A stretch of DNA of 48,227 bases from Clostridia bacterium. GTDB taxonomy: Bacteria; Bacillota; Sulfobacillia; SLMV01. The DNA lies in the NCBI GenBank assembly GCA_003566675.1, contig PXCI01000001.1, positions 1 to 48,227 of the forward strand, read 5' to 3'. Position numbers and translations under genes: made by a program. The notes under the pieces are model-generated. The model saw only the letters and a list, made by a program, of their open reading frames with translations. It was not told where the DNA came from and did no database searches. Below are positions 29,136 through 39,043 of the stretch, one piece after another. Numbering within the stretch: position 1 is the first letter of the stretch; each line of letters starts with the position of its first letter.

Positions 29136-29420
29136 CGGAAGCCGGGATGCAGATGCCCACTACAACCATAAATATGATACTACTCGAAAATTTATGACAA
29201 CAACGCCAGCATGAACGACATGAAACTCCATATTTCCCATATTATCCATATACTTGTGGATCCTGGCACCTCGATTTCTGCATTCCACCGAGATCAATAT
29301 GGGGCCCAGGGACCGTCCACGGTGCCAGAGACATCCCGCCTCGCTCCTGGGGTCGAAAGTGCCCGCCAGGGTCATGGTCTGCCCGGGCAAATATGGATAT
29401 AATGCGATTGGAGGTGCCCG

Positions 29421-29720
29421 TTGATTTCCTTGAAATTGATGCTGATCGCAATCGGTGTCTTTAACGTCGCTGACTACTTCTTCACCCTGCGGGCCCTGGA
29501 AGCGGGTTTCACGGAGGGAAACCCTTTCATGGATGCAATTATCTACACGTCCTGGTTCCCGGCGATCAAACTGCTCCTGATCCCATGCGGCCTGCTGGCG
29601 ATCTGGCTGGTTGAAGATCGCCTTAAACCCTTCTCGAAACACATCATCCTCGTCGCACTGCTCGTCTATGCGGGACTGATGGTGTATCATGGAAGAGTAG
29701 TTCTTCCGTATCTCCTGTAG
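29421..29720 (+). CDS. DUF5658-like small membrane protein
   Basis: GVFNVADYFFTLRALEAGFTEGNPFMDAII, three TM segments; TATAAT-like -10 upstream at about 29396. Confidence 0.7.
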   Translation: MISLKLMLIAIGVFNVADYFFTLRALEAGFTEGNPFMDAIIYTSWFPAIKLLLIPCGLLAIWLVEDRLKPFSKHIILVALLVYAGLMVYHGRVVLPYLL

Positions 29721-29775
29721 TGTTTCAACGCCAGATGAAGGATGCTTCCGGAACTGATCTTGGGGAGGTGCAGAC

Positions 29776-30405
29776 ATGCAAAGACGGATCATCAGGGTGC
29801 GCGGGAAGGCAACGGCCAGCGCCCAGCCGGACTGGGTGGTGATCTCGCTGGAGGTGGGAAGCCGACACCGGGATTTTGGACGGTGCACGGGTGAACTGGC
29901 CCATCTCACTGAAACCCTTCGCCAAGACATGGAGAGGGTTGGCGTAGACAGGGATCAGCTGAAGACGGGGCAGCTCTCCGTCTCGACAAGTTTTGATTAC
30001 CAGGACCGGAAACGCGTGTTCGTCGGCTACGAGGCCCGTCACAGCCTGACCCTCGAATTTGATCTCCAGATGGAATCCCTTAACCGAATTCTGAAGATGT
30101 TGGGCCAGACGAAGAGCCGTTCAAAGTTCACGGTCAGATTCTCGGTGAAAGATCCAGAACCCGTCCGCGATCAGGCCCTGGAAGAGGCCGTTAAGAAAGC
30201 CCGGGAAAAGGCCCGTCTCCTGGCCGAAGCCTCGGGGGTTTCCCTCGGTGAACTGCTGGAGATTGATCTCAGCTGGTCCGATATCTACATCCACTCCTCC
30301 TCAGAGATGATCGTAGACTCCCACGCAACGACGCCAGGCTACGACATCACCCCTGAAGACGTCGACTTCGAGGAATCCGTCAATCTCGTGTGGCAGATCG
30401 TCTGA
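29776..30405 (+). CDS. SIMPL (DUF541) domain protein
   Basis: RRIIRVRGKATASAQPDWVVISLEV...; GYEARHSLTLEF; EAVKKAREKARLLAEASGVSLGELLEI. Confidence 0.88.
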   Translation: MQRRIIRVRGKATASAQPDWVVISLEVGSRHRDFGRCTGELAHLTETLRQDMERVGVDRDQLKTGQLSVSTSFDYQDRKRVFVGYEARHSLTLEFDLQMESLNRILKMLGQTKSRSKFTVRFSVKDPEPVRDQALEEAVKKAREKARLLAEASGVSLGELLEIDLSWSDIYIHSSSEMIVDSHATTPGYDITPEDVDFEESVNLVWQIV

Positions 30406-30447
30406 CCCTCCAATGGCACCAGGTGCCGAGCAAGGGCTCTCGAAGGG

Positions 30448-31044
30448 CTACTCCCATGATCCTCCGAGAAGCCCGTGAGCGAATAGCCTGGCCATATCCA
30501 AGCGGATCGCCTGGTTGTCACGGGATAGAAATCCGGGGCTGTTGATGGTCTGGGTGAACATGTTGATGTACATCAAGATCGCCTCCGTGGAAATGCCCGG
30601 ATCCAGGTGCCCCTCCTCTCTCCCCTGCTCGATCACCTTCATCAGCATGGGAAGGGTCCTGGTTTCGTAGTACTTCTCGATCAGTTCTCCCACGGCGGGA
30701 TCGTCGAGGGGTATCATCTCCAGCAGGGTCGTGTGATCCCTGTCCACCTCCATGTTGCCAGCGACCATCGCCTCGACCTTCCTGGGAAAGGCAAGGTCCT
30801 GGTCCACCAGGTCTTCAAACCTGCTGAACTGCCGCTCCATGAATCTCGTCACCACGGCCCGGACCAGACCGTCCTTGCTGCCGAAGTAGTTGTATAGGGT
30901 CACCGGAGAAACGCCGGCCCGTTCGGCGATCTCCTCCATGGTCACCCGGTCCCTGCCATGCCTGGAGAAGAGCTCCGTGGCAGCCTCCAGGATCCCCTCC
31001 TTCTTGCGCCTGCGGCGGCGTTCGAATCCATCGATTTCGGTCAT
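30448..31044 (-). CDS. TetR/AcrR family transcriptional regulator
   Basis: KKEGILEAATELFSRHGRDRVTMEEIAERAGVSPVTLYNYFGSKDGLVRAVV. Confidence 0.93.
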   Translation of the reverse strand: MTEIDGFERRRRRKKEGILEAATELFSRHGRDRVTMEEIAERAGVSPVTLYNYFGSKDGLVRAVVTRFMERQFSRFEDLVDQDLAFPRKVEAMVAGNMEVDRDHTTLLEMIPLDDPAVGELIEKYYETRTLPMLMKVIEQGREEGHLDPGISTEAILMYINMFTQTINSPGFLSRDNQAIRLDMARLFAHGLLGGSWE

Positions 31045-31097
31045 TGAGCTGTGTCCCCCATTTCAGTTTGCGCCAGGCATTTTATGTAGTATTGAAT

Positions 31098-31112
31098 TTA
31101 TGTCCTTCATAA
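31098..31112. promoter_or_regulatory. Candidate TetR-type operator in divergent spacer
   Basis: TTATG-TCCTT-CATAA inverted repeat between the tetR and ABC ATPase starts. Confidence 0.35.
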
Positions 31113-31212
31113 CCTTCATTGACGCCCCACCTTCACCATGATAATTTGAAGTCACGATATCAGCAACTGTGAGACGTAAGCCGGGATGCAAGTCAAGGAT
31201 CTGGAGGTTGCT

Positions 31213-32121
31213 ATGCTCGCCATTGAAACGTCAGAGCTCACCAAGTATTACGGGCAATCGCGGGGCATCATTGACGTATCGCTCGAGGTCAAAGAGGGAG
31301 AGATCTTCGGCTTCATCGGTCCCAACGGTGCGGGAAAGACCACAGCCATCCGCACGCTCCTGGGCCTGATACGGCCAACCTCCGGGACAGCACAGATGTT
31401 GGGAGAGCCGGTTCCCGTCGCCGGGGGCGAGCTGTATCGGAGCGTAGGCTACGTGCCCTCAGAAGTCAACTACTACCCGGAGATGATGGGACGCAGTCTC
31501 CTGGACTACGCCGCCAGCTTCCACGATGAATACGACAGGAAATGGACCGATAACCTGATCGAGCGCCTTCAGTTCGACCCCGGCCGGCGGATCCGTGCCT
31601 ATTCGCACGGCAACCGAAAGAAACTGGGGATCATCCAGGCCCTGATGCATCATCCCCGGCTGGTAATCCTTGATGAACCCAGCAGTGGGCTGGATCCGTT
31701 GATCCGGTCCCAGTTGTTCGAGATCCTGAAAGAGCTTAACGACGAGGGGGTGACCGTATTCTTCTCCACCCACGTGCTCGAGGAGGTGGACCGGATCTGT
31801 CACCGGGTTGGCATGGTCCGGGAGGGGCGGCTCATTGAAGTGACGCCCATCGATGAGTTGCCGGGGAGGGACATGCGCCTTGTCACCCTGAAGATGACCG
31901 GAGAACAGTCGCCGGAAGATCTTGCCGGTGCGGGGCAGATCACCAGGATGAAAGAGAAACCGGGCTACTACCAGCTCACCACGCAAGTTCCGGTCAACGA
32001 GTTGATGAGGCGGCTCGGGGAACTGGACCTGGAGTCCATCAGGATCACCGACCCCAGCATCGAGGACATCTTCTTCACCATGTATGAGGACGGTCCCAGC
32101 GGAGGCGGCAGCGATGTTTGA
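31213..32121 (+). CDS. ABC transporter ATP-binding protein (CcmA/NatA-like)
   Basis: GPNGAGKTTAIRTLLG Walker A, LVILDEPSSGLDP Walker B; start at MLAIETSELTKYYGQ. Confidence 0.94.
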   Translation: MLAIETSELTKYYGQSRGIIDVSLEVKEGEIFGFIGPNGAGKTTAIRTLLGLIRPTSGTAQMLGEPVPVAGGELYRSVGYVPSEVNYYPEMMGRSLLDYAASFHDEYDRKWTDNLIERLQFDPGRRIRAYSHGNRKKLGIIQALMHHPRLVILDEPSSGLDPLIRSQLFEILKELNDEGVTVFFSTHVLEEVDRICHRVGMVREGRLIEVTPIDELPGRDMRLVTLKMTGEQSPEDLAGAGQITRMKEKPGYYQLTTQVPVNELMRRLGELDLESIRITDPSIEDIFFTMYEDGPSGGGSDV

Positions 32122-32917
32122 ATGGAACATCTGTCGGGCTGAGATCAGGATGAACATGCGCAGCTACATCACCTGGACCGCCATCATGCTCGCCGTTGTG
32201 TTCATCTACCTGGGCTCCTACGCCTGGATCGAAGAACTCTCCTTTGACGAACTCATGGAGGGCTATCCGGACATGTTCACCACCGGCCTGGGCATCTCGC
32301 CCGACGCCTTCGGCGATGTGAACCGGTACTGGGGCTCAATGTTGGGGTTCCTCGGGATGCTGATCAGCAGCATCTACGCCATGATGCTCGCAGGCGGCCT
32401 GATCTCCCGGGACCCGGACCTCGGCACGGTGGAATTTCTGTACACCAGGCCCGTGAAGCGGAGCAAGATCATGCTGTCAAAGGTGGCGGTCTTCTTCCTG
32501 TTCATCACCGACCTGTGGCTGATTGTCTATATCGCCAGCATCGCCGTCGGCATGCTCTATGCGGCCCCGGGAGAATTTGACCCCGCAGTTCAGGGTTGGG
32601 TGCACCTGGCGGGATACCTGGCATCCCTGGGTGCAGGGGGTATTGCCTTTGCAGCCGCCCCGTTTTTCGACCGGGTGCAAAGCAGCACCTCCCTGGCCAT
32701 CGGCCTGGGGCTTGGCTTCTTCATGTTCAACATGGTGAGCAACCTGGTGGACTCCCTGGGCTTTCTGAAGTATCTCAGCATTCACCATTACGCCGATGTG
32801 CAGGGAGCCTCGGCGGGAGAACCCTTCACCGTTGGCCTGATCACGCTGCTGGGGATCTTCCTGGCAGGCACCCTGATCGGGGTGCACTTCCTCAACAGAA
32901 AAGAGTTCGATGCCTGA
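32114..32917 (+). CDS. ABC-2 type transporter permease
   Basis: MFEWNICRAEIRMNMRSYITWTAIM...; LEFLYTRPVKRSKIMLSKV-like motif; six TM-like segments; overlaps the ATPase 3' end. Confidence 0.9.
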   Translation: MFEWNICRAEIRMNMRSYITWTAIMLAVVFIYLGSYAWIEELSFDELMEGYPDMFTTGLGISPDAFGDVNRYWGSMLGFLGMLISSIYAMMLAGGLISRDPDLGTVEFLYTRPVKRSKIMLSKVAVFFLFITDLWLIVYIASIAVGMLYAAPGEFDPAVQGWVHLAGYLASLGAGGIAFAAAPFFDRVQSSTSLAIGLGLGFFMFNMVSNLVDSLGFLKYLSIHHYADVQGASAGEPFTVGLITLLGIFLAGTLIGVHFLNRKEFDA

Positions 32918-32930
32918 CCTGTGCAAAGCC

Positions 32931-32960
32931 GGGGGCGGACGGATGGAATGGACCGCCCCC
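32931..32960 (+). terminator. Candidate terminator after the ABC operon
   Basis: GGGGGCGG...CCGCCCCCTCT, 8-bp stem. Confidence 0.45.
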
Positions 32961-33123
32961 TCTACCCCACCCTGTGCAGGACAGTCCGTCCATTGATCGA
33001 TCAGATTCAAAGGCATGAGCGGACCCGATCCTGGACCCTGCCAACCGATGAATCCTCGCCCTTGGCAGGCACTGTTTGAACGGAAACTGCGGAGACTGAT
33101 GCGACCCTACCTACAACGAAGGA

Positions 33124-35352
33124 GTGATCGCTTTGAATCCAGTGACCGACGACCCAGGGGGCGCACCCAGGGGGCTTCGAGATGTACTGCGGCTGACACC
33201 ACGCTCCTGGCTGGGTGCAACCTACTGCCTGCTGGCTGTGGGTTCCTTGATGTTCCTGGGTACGCTCGTGGGGCCGATTCCGGCAAGCCCCGTCGGATGG
33301 CTGATCAACCTGGCCTTTGCCGCCCTTATCTGGGTCGCATCGCTCTTGCTGGGCAGCCTGGTGGTGAAGCTCTCAAGCCTGTTTCAAAGAATCCCGGAGC
33401 GCTCCCGGTGGTTGTCCATTAGCGCCTTGTTCCTTGTTTTCATGCTGCTACACAACACGGTCTCGTCCCTGTTCAACGTCCTCGGGTTGATGATCCTCGT
33501 ATGGGTCGTTACCTTTGTTCTCGGTGCGGGTATCGGGGCTTTGTCCGAGGCCAGGACCCCACCCGTGAGACGACGCTATGCCCTGGTTGCGATGATCCTG
33601 GGAGGGGTGGGGATGCTTGCGATCACGGGCTGGGTAATCTGGCCTGGACCTGCCTACCAGCAAGTACAGGTTGAAGGATCAAGCCCTGCACCCCTCCTTG
33701 CTGACGATCCATCCCAGGTGGGCCCCTATGCGGTGAGACAGCTGACCTACGGGAGCGGCACGGACCGTCATCGCCAGGAGTACGGAGCCGATGTGATGAT
33801 TCAAACACCCTCCGTGGATGTCTCCAGCATGGTAGACGGCTACAGGGGGATCGTCGGGTGGTTGCGGACCATGTACTGGGGTTTTGATCTCGGCGCGGTG
33901 CCGTTGAACGCCCGCGTCTGGTATCCGGATGGAGAGGGACCCTATCCGTTGGTGTTGATGGTGCACGGCAATCACAGCATGTATGACTTCTCCGACCCGG
34001 GCTATGCTTACCTCGGCGAGCTGCTGGCGAGCCGGGGGTTCATCGTGGCCTCTTTGGATCAGAACTTCCTCAATGGAAGCGGCGCGTCGGAGATCGTGGG
34101 GAGGCTACGGAACGAAAACGACGCTCGTGCCTATCTGCTGCTGAGGCACCTGGAACTCTGGCACCGGTGGAACCAGGGGGATCACGAGATTTTTGCGGGT
34201 AGAGTGGATACAGGCAGTATTGCCCTGGTGGGACATTCTCGTGGCGGTGAGGCGGTCGCCATTGCGGCTGCTTTCAATGAGCTGCCAGCCCATCCCGGAG
34301 ACGCCAGTATCCGCTTTGATTTTGGTTACGACATCCGGTCCCTGGTGGCAATTGCTCCCTCGGACGGCCAGTATCGACCGAGAAAACAGGGAACCCCCCT
34401 GGAGAACATTGACTACCTGGTCCTACAGGGCTCCGCAGATGGTGACGTGCGCTCCTTTGTCGGTTCCAATCAATATGACCGGGTTTCTTTTACCGATGAG
34501 CCTCAACAATTCAAGGCAGCCGTTTATGTGCACGGCGCCAACCATGGGCAGTTCAACACCCGATGGGGACGGGTGGATGTTGATGCGCTTCTCTGGTTTT
34601 TAGACCGCGGCGCCATCATACCGGCTGCGGAGCAACGACAGGTAGCCACGGTCTTCATCAGCAGCTTCCTGGAAGCCACTCTGCGGGATCAGAGACACTA
34701 CGAGGCTCTCTTCGAGAACCCGCTGGTGGGACAACACTGGCTGCCAGGAGGCGTCTACCTATCCCAGTATCAGAGTTCCGACACCCTGGTGCTGGCCACC
34801 TTCGAAGAGGATCTGGACCTTGAAACCGCTACCGCTTTTGGTGGGCAAATCAGCGGGGACAATCTGACCGTGTGGCGGGAAGAACCCCTGGCCCTGGGCG
34901 GTGGCGCATTGCGGAATACTGTGAGCGTTCACCTGGGCTGGGATCATGATCGCAGCGGTACTGCGATGTACGAAGTACTGCTACCGCAGGGGTTGGTCCT
35001 CGGCAAAGAAGATGCCGTCACTTTCTCCCTGGCCAACAACTCGTCCGGCCTGCCATCCATTGACCTGACCATCGAAATAGGCGATACATCTGGGGAACGA
35101 GCCCGCCTACCCCTCAGCCATATACACCCTCTGCCGCCGCCCTTCTCCTATCGGATGTTCAAGCCCCCGCTGAGAGTTGCCTTTGAGTGGGAGCCGGTGT
35201 TCACAACGTATACCTTTCCCCTTGTTGATTTACTGGCAGAGAACCAGGCCCTTGATCTCGAATCCATACATGAGATTAGGTTCCTCTTTGACCGCTCCCC
35301 GAAAGGACAGGTCATCATTGACAATGTGGGCATTCGACGGGCCGGACACTAG
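33124..35352 (+). CDS. Membrane-anchored alpha/beta hydrolase with C-terminal beta-rich domain
   Basis: Four to five N-terminal TM segments; VLMVHGNHSMYD oxyanion region, VGHSRGGEAVAIA nucleophile elbow, VYVHGANHGQFN candidate catalytic His; C-terminal beta-rich part ending FDRSPKGQVIIDNVGIRRAGH. Confidence 0.85.
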   Translation: MIALNPVTDDPGGAPRGLRDVLRLTPRSWLGATYCLLAVGSLMFLGTLVGPIPASPVGWLINLAFAALIWVASLLLGSLVVKLSSLFQRIPERSRWLSISALFLVFMLLHNTVSSLFNVLGLMILVWVVTFVLGAGIGALSEARTPPVRRRYALVAMILGGVGMLAITGWVIWPGPAYQQVQVEGSSPAPLLADDPSQVGPYAVRQLTYGSGTDRHRQEYGADVMIQTPSVDVSSMVDGYRGIVGWLRTMYWGFDLGAVPLNARVWYPDGEGPYPLVLMVHGNHSMYDFSDPGYAYLGELLASRGFIVASLDQNFLNGSGASEIVGRLRNENDARAYLLLRHLELWHRWNQGDHEIFAGRVDTGSIALVGHSRGGEAVAIAAAFNELPAHPGDASIRFDFGYDIRSLVAIAPSDGQYRPRKQGTPLENIDYLVLQGSADGDVRSFVGSNQYDRVSFTDEPQQFKAAVYVHGANHGQFNTRWGRVDVDALLWFLDRGAIIPAAEQRQVATVFISSFLEATLRDQRHYEALFENPLVGQHWLPGGVYLSQYQSSDTLVLATFEEDLDLETATAFGGQISGDNLTVWREEPLALGGGALRNTVSVHLGWDHDRSGTAMYEVLLPQGLVLGKEDAVTFSLANNSSGLPSIDLTIEIGDTSGERARLPLSHIHPLPPPFSYRMFKPPLRVAFEWEPVFTTYTFPLVDLLAENQALDLESIHEIRFLFDRSPKGQVIIDNVGIRRAGH

Positions 35353-35376
35353 CTCCCGATGCCCTTCCCCCAGCTG

Positions 35377-35405
35377 TGGGGCGAGTGTCCCAGGCACTTG
35401 CCCCA
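35377..35405. terminator. Hairpin between convergent genes
   Basis: TGGGGCGAGTG-TCCCAGG-CACTTGCCCCA, 11-bp stem with one G.U wobble. Confidence 0.5.
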
Positions 35406-35407
35406 CC

Positions 35408-36232
35408 CTAACTACCCGTGGACTCATACCTCCCGACGCCGAAGTGCCAGAACCGCAGGGCAACCAGCATAAACACCACACCCGCAAGGGGTGACAGGGC
35501 CTGGAACCAGGCCGGGCTGCCCCACACATCTTCCCTGCCAAGCACCAGCAGAACCGGGAAGTAGTTCACACAGCCGAGGGGAATGATGTAGAGGAAGAAG
35601 TTCCTGAGCCACCCCCGGTAGATGGAGAGGGGGTACTGGGCAACCACCACACCGCCGTTGGTGAAGGAGTTCATGAACTCCAGTCCCTGCACCGACCAGA
35701 AACTGAGGGTGGCCTGGAAGACCATCAGCCCGATGAAGAGCATCACGCCCCCGCCCACGGAAAGCATCAGGACGATCACCCGAAACAGGGTCCACTCAAT
35801 GCCGAGGGCACCGGCCGACCACACAAGCACCGCCAGCCCCTGGACGAGCCGGCCAATCCGCATCAACTGCAGATCACTGCCCAGGACCTGGAGCACCGTG
35901 CTCCGGGGCCTGAGCAGGAGCCGGTCGAAATCGCCCCGGAGCACCTGGCGGTGAAAGATGTCAAACCCCCGCCCCACGCCCTCTGCAAGGGCAAAAGATG
36001 CGTGGATGACGCCGTAGAAGAGGCCCACCTCCGGAAGGCTCCATCCGCCCAGGTGGCCGAAGCGATCAAAGAGGATCCATATGGCCAGAAACTCGACGAA
36101 CACCACGATGCCGAGACCGAAGCTCATCATGATAAAGGAGGCCCGGTACTGCATCTGGGACTGCACCGACATCTTGATCATCTTGAAATACAAAGCAAGA
36201 GCGTTCATCGTACTAACCTCCCTGGATGACAA
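35408..36232 (-). CDS. ABC-2 family permease (COG3694-like)
   Basis: MNALALYFKMIKMSVQSQMQYRASFIMM...; six TM-like segments; part of a three-gene operon. Confidence 0.85.
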   Translation of the reverse strand: MSSREVSTMNALALYFKMIKMSVQSQMQYRASFIMMSFGLGIVVFVEFLAIWILFDRFGHLGGWSLPEVGLFYGVIHASFALAEGVGRGFDIFHRQVLRGDFDRLLLRPRSTVLQVLGSDLQLMRIGRLVQGLAVLVWSAGALGIEWTLFRVIVLMLSVGGGVMLFIGLMVFQATLSFWSVQGLEFMNSFTNGGVVVAQYPLSIYRGWLRNFFLYIIPLGCVNYFPVLLVLGREDVWGSPAWFQALSPLAGVVFMLVALRFWHFGVGRYESTGS

Positions 36233-37013
36233 CGCGGCGGGCGGCCCGGGCGACCAGTACCTTGCCCAGCATCACGATGGCAACGGTCCAGGCGAGCTGT
36301 TTGAGAAGCATGGGGAATACCATGGCTGGCTGCAGGGTGCCCACATAAAACTGGTTGGGAAGGTCCACCAGGCCGGAAAAGGGGAGAATGTGCAGGATCC
36401 CCTGGGCCCAGTCAGGGAAGAGCGGAAGAGGAACGATCACGCCGGACATCAAGATCACCAGGGCGGGTAAGAGCCGCCTCATCCCATCGCCGGCGACGGT
36501 CCAGAGCGCGGAGATGCTGATGATGTTGGAAATGGCACAGCCCAGGAAGAGTGCACCCAGTGTGGCAATGATCCAGGCGGAGAAAGCGGCTCCCGACGAG
36601 GGAAGTTGCATGGCAAAATCCTCGGGCAGAAGGAGAGTCACGGCGAAAATGGGCAGCCCCCTCAGCAGCGTCGGCGCCGTCCTCAGGGCGATAAGACGAA
36701 AGTACCAGTGATCATACAGCTCCAGGGGACGGCAGAGTTCATAGGCGATGTTGCCGTCCCGGATCATCTGCATCACCTCGGCATCCCCATCCCAGGGCAA
36801 CATACCGAGCATTGCCTGCCCCAGCCATATGTAGGAGACAGTCTGCTCCAGGGTCATCGGCTGTACCTGGGCGCCAGAGAAAAAGAATTCCCGCATGACG
36901 ACGATCATCACCAGGCCGAAGAACAGCTGCGTGAAGGCGCCGGCAGCTGCAGCCATGCGGTACTGCAGCAAAGCGATGAAACGCATCCTGGTTATCGAGA
37001 TGTATGGGTTCAT
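36213..37013 (-). CDS. ABC-2 family permease (COG4587-like)
   Basis: MNPYISITRMRFIALLQYRMAAAAGAFTQLFFGLVMI...; operon position. Confidence 0.85.
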   Translation of the reverse strand: MNPYISITRMRFIALLQYRMAAAAGAFTQLFFGLVMIVVMREFFFSGAQVQPMTLEQTVSYIWLGQAMLGMLPWDGDAEVMQMIRDGNIAYELCRPLELYDHWYFRLIALRTAPTLLRGLPIFAVTLLLPEDFAMQLPSSGAAFSAWIIATLGALFLGCAISNIISISALWTVAGDGMRRLLPALVILMSGVIVPLPLFPDWAQGILHILPFSGLVDLPNQFYVGTLQPAMVFPMLLKQLAWTVAIVMLGKVLVARAARRVVIQGG

Positions 37014-38005
37014 AGGACCATCTCCCCGTAGATTCTCGCGATCACTTCCTCGATAGGCGATTCCTCAACGGTAATATCCCGGATCTGTCCCAGGCGGGAG
37101 AGCCGCTGGACCAGCTCGGAAATCGAGACCTCGGTCGGGTCATAGCGGAGTTCCAGCTGGTTGTCTCGGAGGCAGACCGTCCTGACGCGGTCCAGGCCAA
37201 TCGCACCTCTCTCGGGCACCTCGAGAAAATCCACCACCAACCGCTTCTCATCCAGAAACGACGCCTTAAGGGTGCGGATGGGTCCGTCAAACAGGAGCTT
37301 CCCCCCGGACAGCAGGAGTACCCTGGAGCACAAGGCCTCGATGTCGTCCATATCGTGGGTGGTAAGGATGACCGTGGTCCCCATCGTCTGATTCAGGGTC
37401 CGGATGAAGTCCCTCACCGCCAGTTTCGAGATCGCGTCGAGTCCGATGGTGGGCTCATCGAGAAAGAGAATCGGCGGCCTGTGTAGCATGGACGCAGCTA
37501 GCTCACACTTGATCCTCTGCCCCAGGCTCAACTGTCTCACGGGCGTCTCCAACAAGGGCTCGAGGGACAGACCCTCAACCAGTTCATCGCGGGTTCTCCG
37601 GTACCTGTCCTCCGGGACCCGGTAGATGTCCCGCAGCAGCTCGAAGGAATCCATGACTGGGACGTCCCACCACAGCTGTGTCCGCTGGCCGAACACCACT
37701 CCCAGGCTGGCCACATGCTCCACCCTGGATCGCCAGGGGACCCTGCCCAGGATCTCGCACCTCCCAGCATCGGGAACAAGGATGCCGCTCATGATCTTGA
37801 CCGTGGTTGATTTTCCCGCACCGTTGGGGCCGATGTACCCGACCAGTTCTCCGGCGCCAATCTGAAAGGAGACTCCGTCCAGCGCACACACCGTGTGATA
37901 CTCGCGATGCAACACACTGCGAAAGGCGTGGTACAGGCCACCCTTTCTCCTCGCCACCTGGAAACTCTTGAAAAGGCCCTCCACAAGGATCTGCACCTGG
38001 GACAC
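37010..38005 (-). CDS. ABC transporter ATP-binding protein (COG4586-like)
   Basis: GPNGAGKSTTVKIMSGIL, LSLGQRIKCELAASMLHRPPILFLDEPTIGLD. Confidence 0.94.
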   Translation of the reverse strand: MSQVQILVEGLFKSFQVARRKGGLYHAFRSVLHREYHTVCALDGVSFQIGAGELVGYIGPNGAGKSTTVKIMSGILVPDAGRCEILGRVPWRSRVEHVASLGVVFGQRTQLWWDVPVMDSFELLRDIYRVPEDRYRRTRDELVEGLSLEPLLETPVRQLSLGQRIKCELAASMLHRPPILFLDEPTIGLDAISKLAVRDFIRTLNQTMGTTVILTTHDMDDIEALCSRVLLLSGGKLLFDGPIRTLKASFLDEKRLVVDFLEVPERGAIGLDRVRTVCLRDNQLELRYDPTEVSISELVQRLSRLGQIRDITVEESPIEEVIARIYGEMVL

Positions 38006-38184
38006 CCTCTCTCGCCTGAGTTATCGTTCACCGGGTCGCTTCAGAAGGTCAAAGGAACGCGCCGCTCTCGTGGAGCAAATAGGGCCTGCAATCTTGGGTC
38101 TGTATCTCGGGGAAGGACAGCTGTCCGATCCGATGGGACACAGCATCGGTCACCCGAGAATTCTACCATCTCTTCCCGGGAGCA

Positions 38185-38330
38185 TGCAACCATCTCACCT
38201 CCGCCCAGCAGGGGTCAATGCTACCAGGGGATCCTCCTTGCCCTGGACGGATAGCCCGCTCTTCGCAGGGGAGCCGGGACGTGGTACGATCAGGTGCGAG
38301 AGCGCTTTCGCTCATGATAGGTCCCCGACC
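38185..38330 (+). repeat. Copy 1 of a duplicated intergenic/promoter segment
   Basis: TGCAACCATCTCACCTCCGC...CTCTTCGCAGGGGAGCCGGGACGTGGTACGATCAGGTGCGAGAGC; counterpart at 39044-39180. Confidence 0.8.
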
Positions 38331-38419
38331 CACGGCAGGCACCGGGATTCTGTCCCTCGAAAGATCAATCATGATAACAGTCGATACATTGCCTGCACAC
38401 TCAAAGGGAGGCCCATCCG

Positions 38420-38995
38420 ATGAGAATGCTACTGGCTACCAGTAACCCTGGCAAGTTGAACCTGTTCGGCAGGGCCTTCGCTGACCGTGGCTTCGAAGTC
38501 CAGGCACAGGAAACAGCGGGAGTGCGAGAAGACGCCCCAACCCCTGAGGGTAATGCTGTGCTCAAGGCCCGGGCAGTGTGGCAGCCGGGCTGGTTTGTGT
38601 TTGCCGATGATGCCGGGCTTCAGATTGACGCCCTGAGTGGCGAGCCAGGCGTGCAGACCAGGCGCTGGAACGGTCGGTTTGACGACGCAGTTGATGACCA
38701 CCAGTGGCTTCAATACCTGCTCAGACGATTGGAAGGGGTGCCCCTGGAGCAGCGCACGGCCAGGTTCACATCAGGTTGGGCACTGCTGGGGCCCGGAGGT
38801 GAGGAAGGGGTGCGCCGGCTGTTAACCCCCTTTTCTATCGCTCTGGAGCCCGTCCGAGCCATGAAAGCTGGTTTTCCCCTGTCGGCGGTCGCCGTGCATC
38901 GTCAGTCCCACGACGTGACCGGGCAGGTGCAGCGGGAGCTGGCTGCCTGGGCGTTCTTCATAGACCTCTGCGACTTTTATTCGGAGGGGAGTTGA
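38420..38995 (+). CDS. Ham1/RdgB-like non-canonical purine NTP pyrophosphatase
   Basis: MLLATSNPGKLNLFGRAF...GWFVFADDAGLQIDALSGEPGVQTRRWNG. Confidence 0.85.
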   Translation: MRMLLATSNPGKLNLFGRAFADRGFEVQAQETAGVREDAPTPEGNAVLKARAVWQPGWFVFADDAGLQIDALSGEPGVQTRRWNGRFDDAVDDHQWLQYLLRRLEGVPLEQRTARFTSGWALLGPGGEEGVRRLLTPFSIALEPVRAMKAGFPLSAVAVHRQSHDVTGQVQRELAAWAFFIDLCDFYSEGS

Positions 38996-39043
38996 GACCA
39001 CCAGGCAACCCCACACGTTCTGTTTACAGCCGACACTGTAAAT

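Noticed and set aside
29160-29930. 256-aa minus-strand ORF
   Set aside because: Antisense to the DUF5658-like and SIMPL genes, which have SDs and recognisable families.
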